From: Candidatus Thalassolituus haligoni
GTDB lineage: Bacteria > Pseudomonadota > Gammaproteobacteria > Pseudomonadales > Oceanobacteraceae
DNA: 64,000 nt
Direction: 5' to 3'
Assembly (NCBI RefSeq): GCF_041222825.1
Contig: NZ_CP139482.1
Span: forward strand, 1 to 64,000
Part shown: positions 30,827-41,409 of the stretch, piece after piece
How the letters are laid out: the number at the start of each line of letters is the position of its first letter
Numbering within the stretch: the first letter of the stretch is position 1
The notes under the pieces: model-generated
The model's database searches: none
The model's input: the letters and a program-made list of their open reading frames with translations, nothing else
Told to the model about the DNA's origin: nothing
Position numbers and translations under genes: made by a program

Positions 30827-31857
30827 TATTTTTTCTCCTGGGCTTGCTTGGCAGCGGCTTTCTCTGCGGCTTTCGCAGCAGTTTTGGCGGCTTTTTCTGC
30901 GGCCTGGGCCTTGTCGTCTTCATATTTGGCCAATACTTCTGCCCGTGGGCCTGCGTCAGCCAACGGGAAACCTTTTTCGGCCCGACTGTTAAAATAGGCA
31001 TGCGCGACGGCACGGGCCAGAGTACGGACACGCAGGATATAGCCTTGACGCTCGGTGACCGAAATAGCGCCACGGGCATCCAGCATATTGAAGGTGTGCG
31101 AGGCTTTTAATACTTGCTCATAGGCGGGCAGCGGCAAGCCAACGTCGATCAGCCGGATACAGTCTTTTTCATACTGGTTAAACGCGGTGAAAAGGAAATC
31201 GACATCGGCGTGTTCGAAGTTGTAAGCGGATTGCTCGACTTCGTTCTGGTGGAACACGTCGCCATAGGTCACGGCCTTGCCATCCGGGCCGTAAGTCCAG
31301 ACCAGGTCGTAAACGGAATCGACTTCTTGCAGGTACATGGCAATGCGTTCGAGGCCGTAGGTGATCTCCCCCGTGACCGGATAACATTCGAGCCCACCGG
31401 CCTGCTGGAAGTAGGTGAACTGGGTCACTTCCATCCCGTTGAGCCACACTTCCCAACCCAGACCCCAGGCACCCAGAGTGGGGGATTCCCAGTTGTCTTC
31501 GACAAAGCGGATGTCATGCACCAGCGGGTCAATCCCCAGCGCCTTGAGGGAATCCAGGTATTTTTCCTGAAAGTCAGCCGGGTTGGGCTTCATCACCACC
31601 TGAAACTGGTAGTAGTGCTGCAGACGATTGGGGTTTTCACCATAACGGCCATCGGTGGGACGACGGCTGGGCTGGACGTAGGCCGAGTTCCAGTTTTCCG
31701 GGCCAATGGCGCGCAGAAAGGTGTGTACATGGAAAGTACCGGCACCGACTTCGAGATCCAGTGGCTGGTTGATAACACAGCCCTGATCGGACCAGTATTC
31801 TTGCAGGGTGGCAATCAGACCCTGAAAGGTTTTGACGTTATGACGACTCTGGCTCAC
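30826..31857 (-). CDS. glyQ: Glycyl-tRNA synthetase alpha subunit with an Ala/Lys tail
   Basis: The catalytic subunit: [19 protein letters not shown] start, [20 protein letters not shown] and the class II motifs are conserved. At 343 aa it is about 25-40 residues longer than usual. The extra part after residue 315 is almost only Ala, Lys, Glu and Gln, probably a highly charged helix. The core looks intact. The meaning of the tail is unknown. Confidence 0.96.
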   Translation of the reverse strand: MSQSRHNVKTFQGLIATLQEYWSDQGCVINQPLDLEVGAGTFHVHTFLRAIGPENWNSAYVQPSRRPTDGRYGENPNRLQHYYQFQVVMKPNPADFQEKYLDSLKALGIDPLVHDIRFVEDNWESPTLGAWGLGWEVWLNGMEVTQFTYFQQAGGLECYPVTGEITYGLERIAMYLQEVDSVYDLVWTYGPDGKAVTYGDVFHQNEVEQSAYNFEHADVDFLFTAFNQYEKDCIRLIDVGLPLPAYEQVLKASHTFNMLDARGAISVTERQGYILRVRTLARAVAHAYFNSRAEKGFPLADAGPRAEVLAKYEDDKAQAAEKAAKTAAKAAEKAAAKQAQEKK

Positions 31858-32033
31858 AGCAATAACCCTTTGGCGGTTCGATCTGCCCGCTTAGATCAGG
31901 CAAAAATAGAAAGACGCAGGATTATAGCAGCCGTCAAGGGGGATAACAGGGGGCAGGGGGTGTTGAGCGTCACTTGATGGCGAGTATCGGTGCGCCTGCG
32001 CCGGGCAGACCTGCGCTGCCCGGATTGTGTTTG

Positions 32034-32135
32034 GGGGCGTTCTCAATGATTAAACCGGGTCTGCTGAGAGCCAGTTGGTTTCAGAACAAGGCATGAGGAG
32101 TGCGGTTTAGCGAGTTAAATAATTGAGAACGCCCC
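32034..32135. repeat. MITE-like element with 14-bp terminal inverted repeats
   Basis: GGGGCGTTCTCAAT at 32034-32047 is repeated in reverse as ATTGAGAACGCCCC at 32122-32135; a second inner pair (TAAACCG at 32051-32057, CGGTTTA at 32103-32109) follows the same symmetry. The element is about 100 bp with no reading frame. A 10-bp direct repeat, ACGCCCCTAA twice, at 32129-32148 runs into the stop codon of the histidine kinase gene. It may be a small non-autonomous element or the joined ends of a lost insertion sequence. The rest of 31858-32033 shows no gene. Confidence 0.55.
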
Positions 32136-32144
32136 TAAACGCCC

Positions 32145-32786
32145 CTAATAATGCGGTAAGTAAATGCTGACGTCAGCGCCCCCCTTGGGCAGGTTGCCAC
32201 AGCGGATGCGGCCATGGCTGTCGCCAAAGACGTGGTGCCGGGCGATTTCTTCAACCAGGTAAAGACCCAGGCCACTGCCGCCGTTTTTGGTGGTGATCTG
32301 TTCGCCGTTGAGCACGCTCTGGTCGAATCCGTGGCCGTTGTCTTCGACTCGAAAGATCAGGCTGTCATTGTCAATGGCGGCGCTGAGGCGAATGCGGGTC
32401 GAACCCGCCTGGGCGCTGTTGGTAATCAGGGTGACCAGTGCCATATGAATCAGGTCTTCGCTGTAAAACCCCTGAATGGCTTCGTCGATGTTGTTCTCGA
32501 AACGGATGTTGGGGAACTGCAACTGGGTCGATTCGATGGCGTCAAGGGCGGTATCGTGGGGCCAGGCATCGTCGAGCGGGAAATCGCGTTCTTTTTCCAT
32601 CCGAAACAGCGTCATCATCTGGATGGCATCGTTTTGCAGGCGATTGGTATTTTGCATAATCGGTTTCAGATAGGCGTGGTAGCGCTCAGGAATGTGAGTC
32701 AGGGCTTCCTGTTCACAGGCCAGCAAGGTTTGTAGCTGGTTTTTGAGGTCGTGGATGACCGCACCGACCATGTAATCAAATTTCAT
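32145..32786 (-). CDS. Cytoplasmic sensor histidine kinase
   Basis: A 213-aa kinase without any membrane segment. The phosphoacceptor is His12 in VIHDLKNQL, followed by the N box ITNSAQAG and G boxes DNGHGFD and GGSGLGLYLVEEIARHH. It has no sensor domain, so its input must come from another protein. The gene overlaps the response regulator by 4 nt, making them a cognate pair. The signal and output are not known. Confidence 0.88.
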   Translation of the reverse strand: MKFDYMVGAVIHDLKNQLQTLLACEQEALTHIPERYHAYLKPIMQNTNRLQNDAIQMMTLFRMEKERDFPLDDAWPHDTALDAIESTQLQFPNIRFENNIDEAIQGFYSEDLIHMALVTLITNSAQAGSTRIRLSAAIDNDSLIFRVEDNGHGFDQSVLNGEQITTKNGGSGLGLYLVEEIARHHVFGDSHGRIRCGNLPKGGADVSIYLPHY

Positions 32787-34429
32787 GAAGCTGGCTCCTG
32801 GAGCAAGCGGGTAAAGTTGTTCTTCAGGCGCTGGAAGCGCTCAAATCGTTCATCGGTATGACCAACGGTACCAATACGCTGAAACAGTGGCCGACATTGA
32901 AACAACAGTTGGCGGCGCTGATCTTGCGAGCAAGGGCTGTGATTGATCAGGCTGACCCGTACCTGAATGGCGTTCAGCAAGACGCTGACTCCGGCTTCGC
33001 TGTAGTCGGCGGCTTCATCAAACGCTTTCATGGCACGCATGTACTCGCCCTGTTCATACAGGCTGACGCCTTCGGCGTTGACCTGGTCACTGTGCTGGCG
33101 GATAGCGGCTTCATTCAAGGTATTGGCCTGCTGCTCAACCCGTGCTTGCTGGGCAGCGCTGAGAGTCATGCCCTTGACGGTACGGAGCAGGTCTTCGGCC
33201 CGTACATGTTCGCCGCACTGAATCATGGTTGAGGTCAGCGACAAGGCATCGTCGGCATCGGGTACTTCCATCTCCCGGAACAGGTGTTCTGCTGCATTCA
33301 GCCGCAGTAAGCCACGTTCCAGCAAGCCCATTGCATGGCAGATACGCGCTTGGGCCAGCACTCCGGCGTATTTTAAAGCGATGCTTTGGCTGAAGTCCTG
33401 TTGCAGATCCGTCAGTACACGCTGCACTTTATCGCCGAGGCGCTTGTATGTCACCTTGTCTGATTCGATTAATGGCAGGGCGGCATCGGCGTAGTTGAGA
33501 TAGGCATCGATACTTTTGTAGCAGGAATGGCGTCCCAGTCGCACCGCTTGTTCAAAGGCGCTGGCGGCGACTTGCCACTCCTGGTTTTGCAGTGCCAGCT
33601 GTCCGAGTTCACGCTGTCGCAATACCGCTCTGGGAGAAATCTCGACCGCTTTGACCAATAATTTCTGCGCATAGACCTGGTCGCCCAGCGAGAGGTAGAT
33701 ACGGGCCATCCAGTCGTAGCATTGCACATGCCGGGGTTGGCGTCGGAGGGTTTCTTTCAGGAGCGCCAGGGCGCTGAGGGAATCTCCCAGTTTGTGCATA
33801 CAAATGGCCTGACCCAGCCGCGCCCAGGAGTGAAAATGCTGGTTTAACACCATGGAGTAGACCCGAATGGCGTTGTTGTATTCTTCCTGATGGATGTACA
33901 ACGGCCCCAGCCCTCGTGAGACCAATGTCATCATTCGTGGTTGTGATGCGATCAGGCGTTCTGCTTCAGCAATGGCTTCCTGGGTTTTTCCGGCATCCAT
34001 CAATTGATGCATGCTGGCCATGATGCGACGCCCCTGCATGATGCGGCCAAGCCGCTGACTGAGGGATTTTAGGGTGATGGGTTTGGTGATGTAGGAATCC
34101 GGCTCATATTCCAGTGCCCCCATGACCATATCCGAGGCATTTTCTCCGGTCACCATGATGAAAATTGAACGCGCCCGCAGACGTTTGGTGTAACGGGCTT
34201 CTTCCAGCACTTGTTGGCCGTCCTTGCCCCTGCCCAGATTATAATCAGAGAGCACCAGATCGTAATCGGTGTCGTTGATCATCATGATGGCCTGATCACC
34301 GTCGACTGCGGTATCGATTCTCTCTGCCCCCAGCTCGGTCAACATGCGTTTCATGATACTGCGCGAATCCACCAGATCATCAATGACCAGAATACGCTGA
34401 TTGCTGAGGTTAAGATTAGAAGACGACAT
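32783..34429 (-). CDS. Response regulator with C-terminal tetratricopeptide repeats
   Basis: A 548-aa protein. The N-terminal receiver domain (about 10-130) has phospho-acceptor Asp62 in DLVLSDYNLG, the acidic pair VIDD, and Lys in ITKPIT. From about 150 onward helix-turn-helix pairs in the 34-residue TPR pattern follow. There is no DNA-binding or enzymatic output domain, so the output is likely protein-protein contact. It forms a pair with the soluble kinase. Confidence 0.88.
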   Translation of the reverse strand: MSSSNLNLSNQRILVIDDLVDSRSIMKRMLTELGAERIDTAVDGDQAIMMINDTDYDLVLSDYNLGRGKDGQQVLEEARYTKRLRARSIFIMVTGENASDMVMGALEYEPDSYITKPITLKSLSQRLGRIMQGRRIMASMHQLMDAGKTQEAIAEAERLIASQPRMMTLVSRGLGPLYIHQEEYNNAIRVYSMVLNQHFHSWARLGQAICMHKLGDSLSALALLKETLRRQPRHVQCYDWMARIYLSLGDQVYAQKLLVKAVEISPRAVLRQRELGQLALQNQEWQVAASAFEQAVRLGRHSCYKSIDAYLNYADAALPLIESDKVTYKRLGDKVQRVLTDLQQDFSQSIALKYAGVLAQARICHAMGLLERGLLRLNAAEHLFREMEVPDADDALSLTSTMIQCGEHVRAEDLLRTVKGMTLSAAQQARVEQQANTLNEAAIRQHSDQVNAEGVSLYEQGEYMRAMKAFDEAADYSEAGVSVLLNAIQVRVSLINHSPCSQDQRRQLLFQCRPLFQRIGTVGHTDERFERFQRLKNNFTRLLQEPAS

Positions 34430-34541
34430 GCAACACCCTGTAGTTGATTTAAAGAGTGTAGCAAAGGCTGGCTGCTATAAGACTTGCCTGTAAAAGTACA
34501 GGTCGTACACTGCGGTTTTCAATTTCTATCAGTGAGGATCC

Positions 34542-35447
34542 GTGAAACAGATTGCCGGATATTTGATGATTGTCCTTGTCCGCTTGTTGGGGCTGTTATC
34601 GCTGGGGATGGCGCAACGTATTGGCCGGATTCTGGGCTGGTCGCTATGGATCCGGCGGACACGGGCGCGAGAAGTTGCGCGGGTTAATCTGGCGCTGACA
34701 TACCCGCACCTGAGTGAGCAGGAGCGGAATCAGATGCTCCGGAATACCTTGAGACACAACGGTATGGTGGGCACCGAAATGGGGGTGTTCTGGGGTAAGG
34801 AGATCACCGATGTGCTTGGGCTGATACGGCAAGTGCACAATCCGCAGCTATTGGACGAAGCGTTGGCCGATACTCGTGGCTTGTTGATTCTGGCACCGCA
34901 TATCGGTAACTGGGAGCAGTTAAATACCTATCTCAGTGACCGTTGTCGGCTCACCATTATGTTCAAGCCAGCAAAAAACCCCTATTTTGATGCCTGGATG
35001 CGCAGGCGTCGGGAAAAAAGCGGAGCGGTTCTGGTGCCGACCACCGCCGGTGGCGTCAGATCTCTGTTCAAGACCTTGCAAAAAGGCGGCGTCGCAGGTT
35101 TTTTACCGGATCAGGAGCCGCAGCGTCGCAGTGGTGTGATGGTTCCCTTTATGGGTGTGCCGACGCTGACGCCGCGTATGCCCTACGAGTTGTTGCAGCG
35201 TACCGGTGCCAGGGCCGTGATGGCGTATGCACTGCGGCGACCGGATGCCAGCGGCTTTGATATCCACTTTATTGAACCGGACGCCGAGATTTACAGCGAC
35301 AATGCTGAAGCCGCCTGTGCGGCACTGAATCGCAGTGTTGAGCAGGTGGTTGCCGCTGCCCCGGAGCAATACCAGTGGACTTACAAGCGTTTCAAACGTC
35401 AGCCGGACGGCATTCCCAGCCCGTATGCGGCTGCCAGAGTCCCTTGA
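34542..35447 (+). CDS. LpxL/HtrB-family lauroyl/myristoyl acyltransferase
   Basis: A 301-aa late acyltransferase of lipid A or related lipids. Motif HIGNWE (His120, Glu125) and an N-terminal membrane segment are typical. The GTG start at 34542 has a GAGG 5 nt upstream. Pseudomonas has an htrB-like gene (PA0011) at the same position of the chromosome. It is on the plus strand alone. Confidence 0.88.
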   Translation: MKQIAGYLMIVLVRLLGLLSLGMAQRIGRILGWSLWIRRTRAREVARVNLALTYPHLSEQERNQMLRNTLRHNGMVGTEMGVFWGKEITDVLGLIRQVHNPQLLDEALADTRGLLILAPHIGNWEQLNTYLSDRCRLTIMFKPAKNPYFDAWMRRRREKSGAVLVPTTAGGVRSLFKTLQKGGVAGFLPDQEPQRRSGVMVPFMGVPTLTPRMPYELLQRTGARAVMAYALRRPDASGFDIHFIEPDAEIYSDNAEAACAALNRSVEQVVAAAPEQYQWTYKRFKRQPDGIPSPYAAARVP

Positions 35448-35479
35448 TTGGGTGCCGGGCAGCCGGGCGAGGGTAATGA

Positions 35480-36928
35480 TCAGCCGCGCCAGAACGCGGG
35501 GCTGATCAGCACCAGCAAGGTGAAAATTTCCAGTCGTCCGAGCAGCATGGTCAGGGCACAAATCCACTTTGCGGCATCGCTGATATCACCGTAGTGAGTG
35601 GCGACCTCGCCCAGCCCCGGCCCAAGGTTGTTAAGACAGGCACCGACAGCAGAGAAAGCCGTCACATGGTCAAGTCCGGTTGCCAGTAACAACAGCATCA
35701 TCACCATGTAGGTCATCACGTACAGGGCAAAAAATCCCCATACCGCTTCCAGTACCCGCTCAGGAACCGGTTGGCGGCCAATCTTGACCGGAATCACGGC
35801 GTTGGGGTGAATCAGGCGATTAATTTCACGATTGCCCTGCTTGAAAATCAGCAGCACCCGAATCACCTTCATGCCACCGCCGGTTGATCCGGCACAGCCG
35901 CCAATAAACGCCATCATAAACAGCAGCACCGGCAGGAAGATCGGCCAGACGGAAAAGTCGGCGGTAGCGAAGCCAGTCGTCGTGGCGACCGAGACGGTTT
36001 CGAAAATGCCGTAACGAATGGCCTCTGGCAGCTCGTAGGTATTGGTCAGCCAAAGCGCCGGAATGGTCAGGCCAATACCGCCCGCCATCACGGCAAAAAA
36101 GAACTTCAGTTCGGAGTCGCGGAGAAAATGGGTCAGCGAATGATAGCGCCAGGCATAAAAATGCAGGGCAAAATTGAGTGATGAAATCAGCATGAAAAAT
36201 ACCGCAATCATCTCAATCGTGGCGCTGTCGAAGTAGCCCATGGAGGCGTCGTGGGTCGAAAAGCCACCAATCGCAACCGTGGCGAAACTGTGACCAATGG
36301 CATCAAAGGGCGTCATGCCCGCGAGCCAGTAACCCAGTGCACAGGCGATGGTCAGACTGAGGTAAATATACCAAAGCGCCTTGGCTGTTTCGGTAATACG
36401 CGGAGTCAGTTTCGAGTCTTTTAACGGCCCTGGGGTTTCAGCCCGGAATAGCTGCATGCCACCAATGCCGAGCATCGGCAGCACCGCCACCGCCAGCACG
36501 ATAATTCCCATACCGCCCAGCCACTGCAGCTGCTGGCGATACCAGAGAATGCTTTTCGGCAGTTCATCCAGTCCGGTCATAATGGTGGCCCCGGTGGTGG
36601 TCCAGCCAGACAGCGATTCAAAAAAGGCGTCGGTAAAGCTCAGCCCCGGATTTTCCGACAACATAAACGGAAACGAGCCCGACAGCGCCAGCACAATCCA
36701 GAACAGCACGGTAATGACAAATCCGTCCCGTGTGCGCAGGTCATGATGAACATGCCGTACTGGCAACCAGCACAGGAAGCCCAGGCCGAAGGTGAGACCC
36801 AGAGCGCTGATAAAAGCTTGCAGCGCGTCGTCGTGAAACCATATAGAGACCAGGATGGGGGGCAGCATGGTCAGGCTGAACAACATCAGAAAGATACCCA
36901 GTACCCGCGCAATCACGGAGATATGCAT
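35480..36928 (-). CDS. trkH: Potassium uptake channel subunit TrkH
   Basis: The membrane channel of the Trk potassium transporter. 482 aa starting with MHISVIARVLGIFLMLFSL. The four-fold M1-P-M2 plan is visible, with pore segments such as SGWTTTGATIMTG and ATTTGFATADFSVWP, and CAGSTGGGMKV. The start at 36928 is preferred since longer frames would run into trkA. It follows trkA by 25 nt. Confidence 0.95.
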   Translation of the reverse strand: MHISVIARVLGIFLMLFSLTMLPPILVSIWFHDDALQAFISALGLTFGLGFLCWLPVRHVHHDLRTRDGFVITVLFWIVLALSGSFPFMLSENPGLSFTDAFFESLSGWTTTGATIMTGLDELPKSILWYRQQLQWLGGMGIIVLAVAVLPMLGIGGMQLFRAETPGPLKDSKLTPRITETAKALWYIYLSLTIACALGYWLAGMTPFDAIGHSFATVAIGGFSTHDASMGYFDSATIEMIAVFFMLISSLNFALHFYAWRYHSLTHFLRDSELKFFFAVMAGGIGLTIPALWLTNTYELPEAIRYGIFETVSVATTTGFATADFSVWPIFLPVLLFMMAFIGGCAGSTGGGMKVIRVLLIFKQGNREINRLIHPNAVIPVKIGRQPVPERVLEAVWGFFALYVMTYMVMMLLLLATGLDHVTAFSAVGACLNNLGPGLGEVATHYGDISDAAKWICALTMLLGRLEIFTLLVLISPAFWRG

Positions 36929-36953
36929 AATCCGGTTCGCCTTACATCTGTTA

Positions 36954-38327
36954 TTAGAAGAAACCCAGGCCAACCTGGAACAGTCGTTCCACATCGGCAA
37001 TATGACGTTTGTCCATCACGAACAGGATGACGTGATCATCGGACTCCACGACTACTTCCGAGGTCGCCATAATTACTTCTTCACCACGCACGATGGCACC
37101 AATGGTGGTGCCTGGTGGCAGCTGGATTTCACGAATGGCCTTACCCACGACCTTGGAAGAGAGGCTGTCGCCATGGGCGATGGCTTCAATGGCTTCGGCG
37201 GCACCGCGCCGTAATGAGTGGACGTTGACCACGTCGCCACGCCGGACGTGGGTTAACAGGCTGCCAATGGTGGCCTGCTGGGGAGAGATGGCGACGTCAA
37301 TGGTGCCGCCCTGCACCAGGTCAACATAGGCGGCCTTGTTGATCAGGGTCATTACCTTGCGGGCACCAAGCCGCTTGGCCAGTAACGACGACATGATATT
37401 GACCTCGTCATCGTTGGTGAGGGCGCAGAATACATCGGTATTCTCAATGTTTTCTTCTTCCAGCAGCGCCTTGTCGGTGGCGCTGCCCATCAATACGACG
37501 GCGCGGTTGAGGTTTTCGCTGAGAAACCGTGCCCGTGCCCGGTCATGTTCCAGCAGCTTGATGTGGTAATCCTTTTCCAGCGCCCGTGCGAGTCGATAAC
37601 CAATGTTGCCACCACCGGCAATAATAATGCGCTTGTAGGAATCTTCGCTGCGGCGCAGCTCTGCCATTACTTTTTTGATATGAGCGTTGGCAGCCACAAA
37701 GAACACTTCGTCATCGGCTTCGATGACGGTATCACCGGTCGGCTCAATCGCCTTGCCGCGCCGGAATACGGCCGCCACACGGGTATCAACATCGGGCAAA
37801 TGGCTTTTTAATTGCTGGATCGCCTGACCCACCAGCGGGCCGCCGTAATAGGCTTTGACGGCCACCAGCTGTACCCGCTCGTCGGCAAAATCGAGTACCT
37901 GCAAGGCACCGGGGTATTCCAGCAAGCGGCGGATGTAGTTGGTAACCACTTGCTCCGGGGAAATCAGTACGTCAATGGGGAAAGCATCAATGCGGAACAG
38001 ATCCGGTTGCTTGAGATAAGCGCTGGAGCGAATCCGGCTGATTTTGGTTGGTGTGCGGAACAGCGAGTAGGCCACCTGGCAGGCCACCATATTGGTTTCA
38101 TCGGAGTTGGTAACGGCCACCAGCATGTCGGCATCGTCAGCCCCGGCTTCGCGCAAAACGTAGGGGTAAGAGCCATGGCCCGCAACGGTCTTGATGTCGA
38201 TACGATCCTGCAGCTCGCGCAGCCGCACCTGGTCGGTATCGACCACCGTGATGTCATTGTGCTCAACCGCAAGGTTTTCAGCCAGTGTGCCGCCGACCTG
38301 GCCAGCCCCCAGAATAATAATTTTCAT
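36954..38327 (-). CDS. trkA: Trk system regulatory protein TrkA
   Basis: A 457-aa cytoplasmic NAD-binding gating subunit. It has two tandem RCK halves, each with a Rossmann motif: [13 protein letters not shown] at the start and [13 protein letters not shown] in the middle, and two TrkA-C domains. It is translated just before trkH, as in Pseudomonas. Confidence 0.96.
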   Translation of the reverse strand: MKIIILGAGQVGGTLAENLAVEHNDITVVDTDQVRLRELQDRIDIKTVAGHGSYPYVLREAGADDADMLVAVTNSDETNMVACQVAYSLFRTPTKISRIRSSAYLKQPDLFRIDAFPIDVLISPEQVVTNYIRRLLEYPGALQVLDFADERVQLVAVKAYYGGPLVGQAIQQLKSHLPDVDTRVAAVFRRGKAIEPTGDTVIEADDEVFFVAANAHIKKVMAELRRSEDSYKRIIIAGGGNIGYRLARALEKDYHIKLLEHDRARARFLSENLNRAVVLMGSATDKALLEEENIENTDVFCALTNDDEVNIMSSLLAKRLGARKVMTLINKAAYVDLVQGGTIDVAISPQQATIGSLLTHVRRGDVVNVHSLRRGAAEAIEAIAHGDSLSSKVVGKAIREIQLPPGTTIGAIVRGEEVIMATSEVVVESDDHVILFVMDKRHIADVERLFQVGLGFF

Positions 38328-38329
38328 GG

Positions 38330-39706
38330 CTACACAGAGTCCCCATGTTCAGTGGCGGATGCGGTTGTCACCTGTTTGTGTAACAACGCCAGATAAAAGC
38401 CATCGGTGCTGTCCGCAGTCGGGAACAGCTGGCGTCCGGCATTACAGGCCGTTCCCCATGGCTTGTCCAGTGGCAAAATACGGGCTTCGCCTGCGATGTT
38501 GATCTGCGTCCGTTGTACAAAGGCTTCAATTTGCTGGCTGTTTTCCTGTGGCAATACTGAGCAAGTGGCATACAGCAGTCGACCACCGGGTTTCAGCATT
38601 CGCCAGCAGGCATCCAGCAGCTGCGCCTGCAGCTCGACCAATGGGTCAATATCTTCCCGTCGCCGCAACAGCTTGATATCCGGGTGACGACGAATCACGC
38701 CGGTGGCGGAACAGGGGGCGTCCAGCAAGATGGCATCGAACAGCTCGCCATCCCACCAGCGATCTGTGTCGCCGACGTCGGCACTGATGAGTTGGGCGGA
38801 GAGCTTCAGACGAGCAAGATTTTCTTCGACTCTGACCATGCGGCCGGGTTCGAGATCGACGGCGGTCAGATTAATATCGGCCAGTTCCAGCAGGTGGCAG
38901 GTTTTACCACCGGGAGCCGCGCAGGCATCCAGAATCCGTTCGCCATCCTCGGGTGCGAGCAACTCGGCGGCCAGCTGGGCGGCTTCGTCTTGCACGCTGA
39001 CATCGCCGTCGGCAAAGCCGGGCAGGGTGGTGACATCACAGCGGTCGCGCAGATAAATCCCCTGATGGGAGAACGGTGCCGAGCGAGCCTCGATCCCTTG
39101 TGCCTGCAGTTGCGCTAAATAGGCGTCGCGTTCAGCGTGGCGGCGGTTTACCCGCAAGCAGAGCGGTGGCAGCTGGTTGTTGTTGTGCAGAATATCAGAC
39201 CATTGTGCTGGCCAGGCTTTGGTCAGCATTTTTACCAGCCACTTGGGGTGGCTGGTGGCGGTCACCGGGTTGTCGGCCAGTTGCGCTGACAGCAGCGGTT
39301 GTTCGCGTTGATAGCGGCGCAGGCAGGCGTTGATCACCACTCTGGCTTGGCCATGGCCCAGTTCGTCACAGGCATCGACGGTGGCGTGCACTGCGGCATG
39401 GGCTGCCTTATGCTGGATTTCCAGCTGGTACAGGCCGACGATCAGCAGGCAGTGCATGACTTCCTGTTCATCGTTGAAGGAATTGCTGAGCAATATTTTG
39501 GCGATGGCATTAAGGCGAAAATAATAACGACAACTCCCCAACAGCAAGTCGCGCAGAAAACCGCGATCGACGTCATCAACCTGGCCTTCCAGCGTTGGCA
39601 GCAAGGTATTCAGTGACTGGCCGCCTTCGACCAGATACAGACCAATAGCGGCCAAGGCGCGAGGATCACGGGTTGGCGTAGACAGCAGGGGGTGAGTTCG
39701 GCTCAA
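38330..39706 (-). CDS. rsmB: 16S rRNA (cytosine-967-C5) methyltransferase RsmB
   Basis: A 458-aa enzyme with an N-terminal NusB-like domain and a C-terminal SAM methyltransferase. The catalytic motifs [17 protein letters not shown] and [10 protein letters not shown] (two cysteines) and the SAM loop DACAAPGGK are intact. It lies 2 nt before trkA and overlaps fmt by 4 nt; def-fmt-rsmB-trkA-trkH is one operon. Confidence 0.96.
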   Translation of the reverse strand: MSRTHPLLSTPTRDPRALAAIGLYLVEGGQSLNTLLPTLEGQVDDVDRGFLRDLLLGSCRYYFRLNAIAKILLSNSFNDEQEVMHCLLIVGLYQLEIQHKAAHAAVHATVDACDELGHGQARVVINACLRRYQREQPLLSAQLADNPVTATSHPKWLVKMLTKAWPAQWSDILHNNNQLPPLCLRVNRRHAERDAYLAQLQAQGIEARSAPFSHQGIYLRDRCDVTTLPGFADGDVSVQDEAAQLAAELLAPEDGERILDACAAPGGKTCHLLELADINLTAVDLEPGRMVRVEENLARLKLSAQLISADVGDTDRWWDGELFDAILLDAPCSATGVIRRHPDIKLLRRREDIDPLVELQAQLLDACWRMLKPGGRLLYATCSVLPQENSQQIEAFVQRTQINIAGEARILPLDKPWGTACNAGRQLFPTADSTDGFYLALLHKQVTTASATEHGDSV

Positions 39707-40731
39707 AGGGAGGATGCCAGTACGTAGTTGGGTTGAAACAGCTGCGGCTGACCATTGATGATGTCGGCCACATTCATGGGTTTTTTGCCTGCCAGTTGCA
39801 CACGGGTCAACCGTAGCAGACCTTCGGCACAGGCGATGTCCAGCCCTTCATGACTGACTGTCACGATGGTTCCAGGAACGGAGCCAGAGCTTCCAGGCGG
39901 TGCCGGTGTCATGGCTGCCTCTGCACCCTCTGCCGCACCCTCTGCCCCATTTGCTGGTTGCAATGTGTTGGTCGTCAGTGACGTGGCCGCCAATACCCGG
40001 ATGCGCTCGCTACCGAGCAGGGTGTAGGCCATCGGGAAAGGGTTAAAGGCGCGCACTCTTAGCGCCAGCTCATCCGCTGGTTGTTGCCAGTCGATCAGCG
40101 CTTCTTCTTTGGTCAGCTTGTGGGCATAGTTGGCGAGGGCGTTATTCTGCTTTTCCGGCATCAGGGTTCCGGCTTCGAGTTGGTGCAGCGTTTCCAATAG
40201 CACCGGCGGGCCCATGGCGGCCAGTCGGTCGTGCAAGCTGCCGCCGGTATCATCACTGAGGATGCCGGTGGTGACTTTGCTCAACATGTCGCCGGTATCG
40301 AGGCCGACATCCATCTGCATGATAGTGATGCCCGTGAGTTTGTCGCCCGCTTCGATGCAGCGCTGAATCGGTGCGGCACCGCGCCAGCGTGGTAGCAAGG
40401 AGGCATGGACGTTGAGACAGCCGTATTTCGGGGTATCCAGTACGACGTTGGGCAGAATCAGGCCATAGGCAACCACAATCATCACATCGGCGTTTAATGC
40501 GGCGAGCTGCTCGACGCTAGCAGGCGTCTTGAAGTTCAGCGGCTGCAATACCGGCAGGTGGTGTTGCAGCGCCAACTGCTTGACCGGGCTGGGCTGCAGT
40601 TTTTTGCCCCGCCCGGCGGGACGATCCGGCTGACTGTAAACACCAACAATGTCATGCTCGCTGGCGATCAGCGCGTGCAGATGGGTCGCGGCAAAATCCG
40701 GCGTACCGGCAAAGACGATTCGCAGCGCCAT
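39703..40731 (-). CDS. fmt: Methionyl-tRNA formyltransferase with a linker insertion
   Basis: Adds formyl to initiator Met-tRNA. The hallmark HASLLPRWRGAAPIQ and the folate site are present. The 342-aa protein is about 25 residues longer than usual: between the catalytic and C-terminal domains there is an Ala/Gly/Glu/Pro-rich insert (GAEGAAEGAEAA, about residues 258-287). Shared one-base overlap with def. Confidence 0.96.
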   Translation of the reverse strand: MALRIVFAGTPDFAATHLHALIASEHDIVGVYSQPDRPAGRGKKLQPSPVKQLALQHHLPVLQPLNFKTPASVEQLAALNADVMIVVAYGLILPNVVLDTPKYGCLNVHASLLPRWRGAAPIQRCIEAGDKLTGITIMQMDVGLDTGDMLSKVTTGILSDDTGGSLHDRLAAMGPPVLLETLHQLEAGTLMPEKQNNALANYAHKLTKEEALIDWQQPADELALRVRAFNPFPMAYTLLGSERIRVLAATSLTTNTLQPANGAEGAAEGAEAAMTPAPPGSSGSVPGTIVTVSHEGLDIACAEGLLRLTRVQLAGKKPMNVADIINGQPQLFQPNYVLASSL

Positions 40732-41252
40732 CAGCGTTTGCCCTGGCGTGCTTCAGCCTTATGCTTTTTCTCCAGCTTGTCCTTGATGCGATTACGCTTC
40801 AGCGGCGAAATGTAATCGACCATCAGCTTGCCTTCGAGGTGATCGACTTCATGCTGGATACAGACCGCCAACAGGCCGGTACACTCCAGCTCGAACGGTT
40901 GGCCGTCCTTGTCGATCGCCTTGACCAGGCAATGCTCGATGCGGGTAACATCTTCATAAAACCCCGGCACCGACAGACAACCTTCCTGCATGGTTTCCAG
41001 CTCCCCTTCGAGGACCTGGATCTCAGGATTGATAAACACCAGCGGTTCGGTCTTGTCTTCGCTCACATCAATCGTAATGATGCGCTCGTGGACATTAACC
41101 TGCGTCGCAGCCAGACCAATGCCGGGTGCGTCGTACATGGTGTCGAACATATTGTTGATGATCGAGCGGATACGCTCATCAACCTGTGTGACCGGCGCGG
41201 CGACAGTGCGCAAACGTGGGTCGGGATACTCAAGTATTTCCAGAATGGCCAT
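40731..41252 (-). CDS. def: Peptide deformylase
   Basis: Removes the N-formyl group from new proteins. The 173-aa protein has the three deformylase motifs [17 protein letters not shown] (metal cysteine) and [10 protein letters not shown] (metal histidines). First gene of the def-fmt-rsmB-trkA-trkH run, with the divergent LysM gene 157 nt away; that gap should hold promoters for both. Confidence 0.97.
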   Translation of the reverse strand: MAILEILEYPDPRLRTVAAPVTQVDERIRSIINNMFDTMYDAPGIGLAATQVNVHERIITIDVSEDKTEPLVFINPEIQVLEGELETMQEGCLSVPGFYEDVTRIEHCLVKAIDKDGQPFELECTGLLAVCIQHEVDHLEGKLMVDYISPLKRNRIKDKLEKKHKAEARQGKR

Positions 41253-41409
41253 AGATCAACTGTGCTTATAGAACTTGATGGTGGTGGCTTGTTAAACTTG
41301 CCCGGTTGCAACTTCCGGCACGGGCTGGTGTTAACCTGTCCAGCTTAGCCTGCCACCACCCCGGTGAATACGATTAACGTTAGTATCGGAATGATAAAGG
41401 GAATAGAGG

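Noticed and set aside
32034..32135. Terminator for the kinase gene
   Set aside because: The two arms are 74 nt apart, there is no T run, and the kinase gene stop lies at the far side; a mobile or regulatory element fits better.
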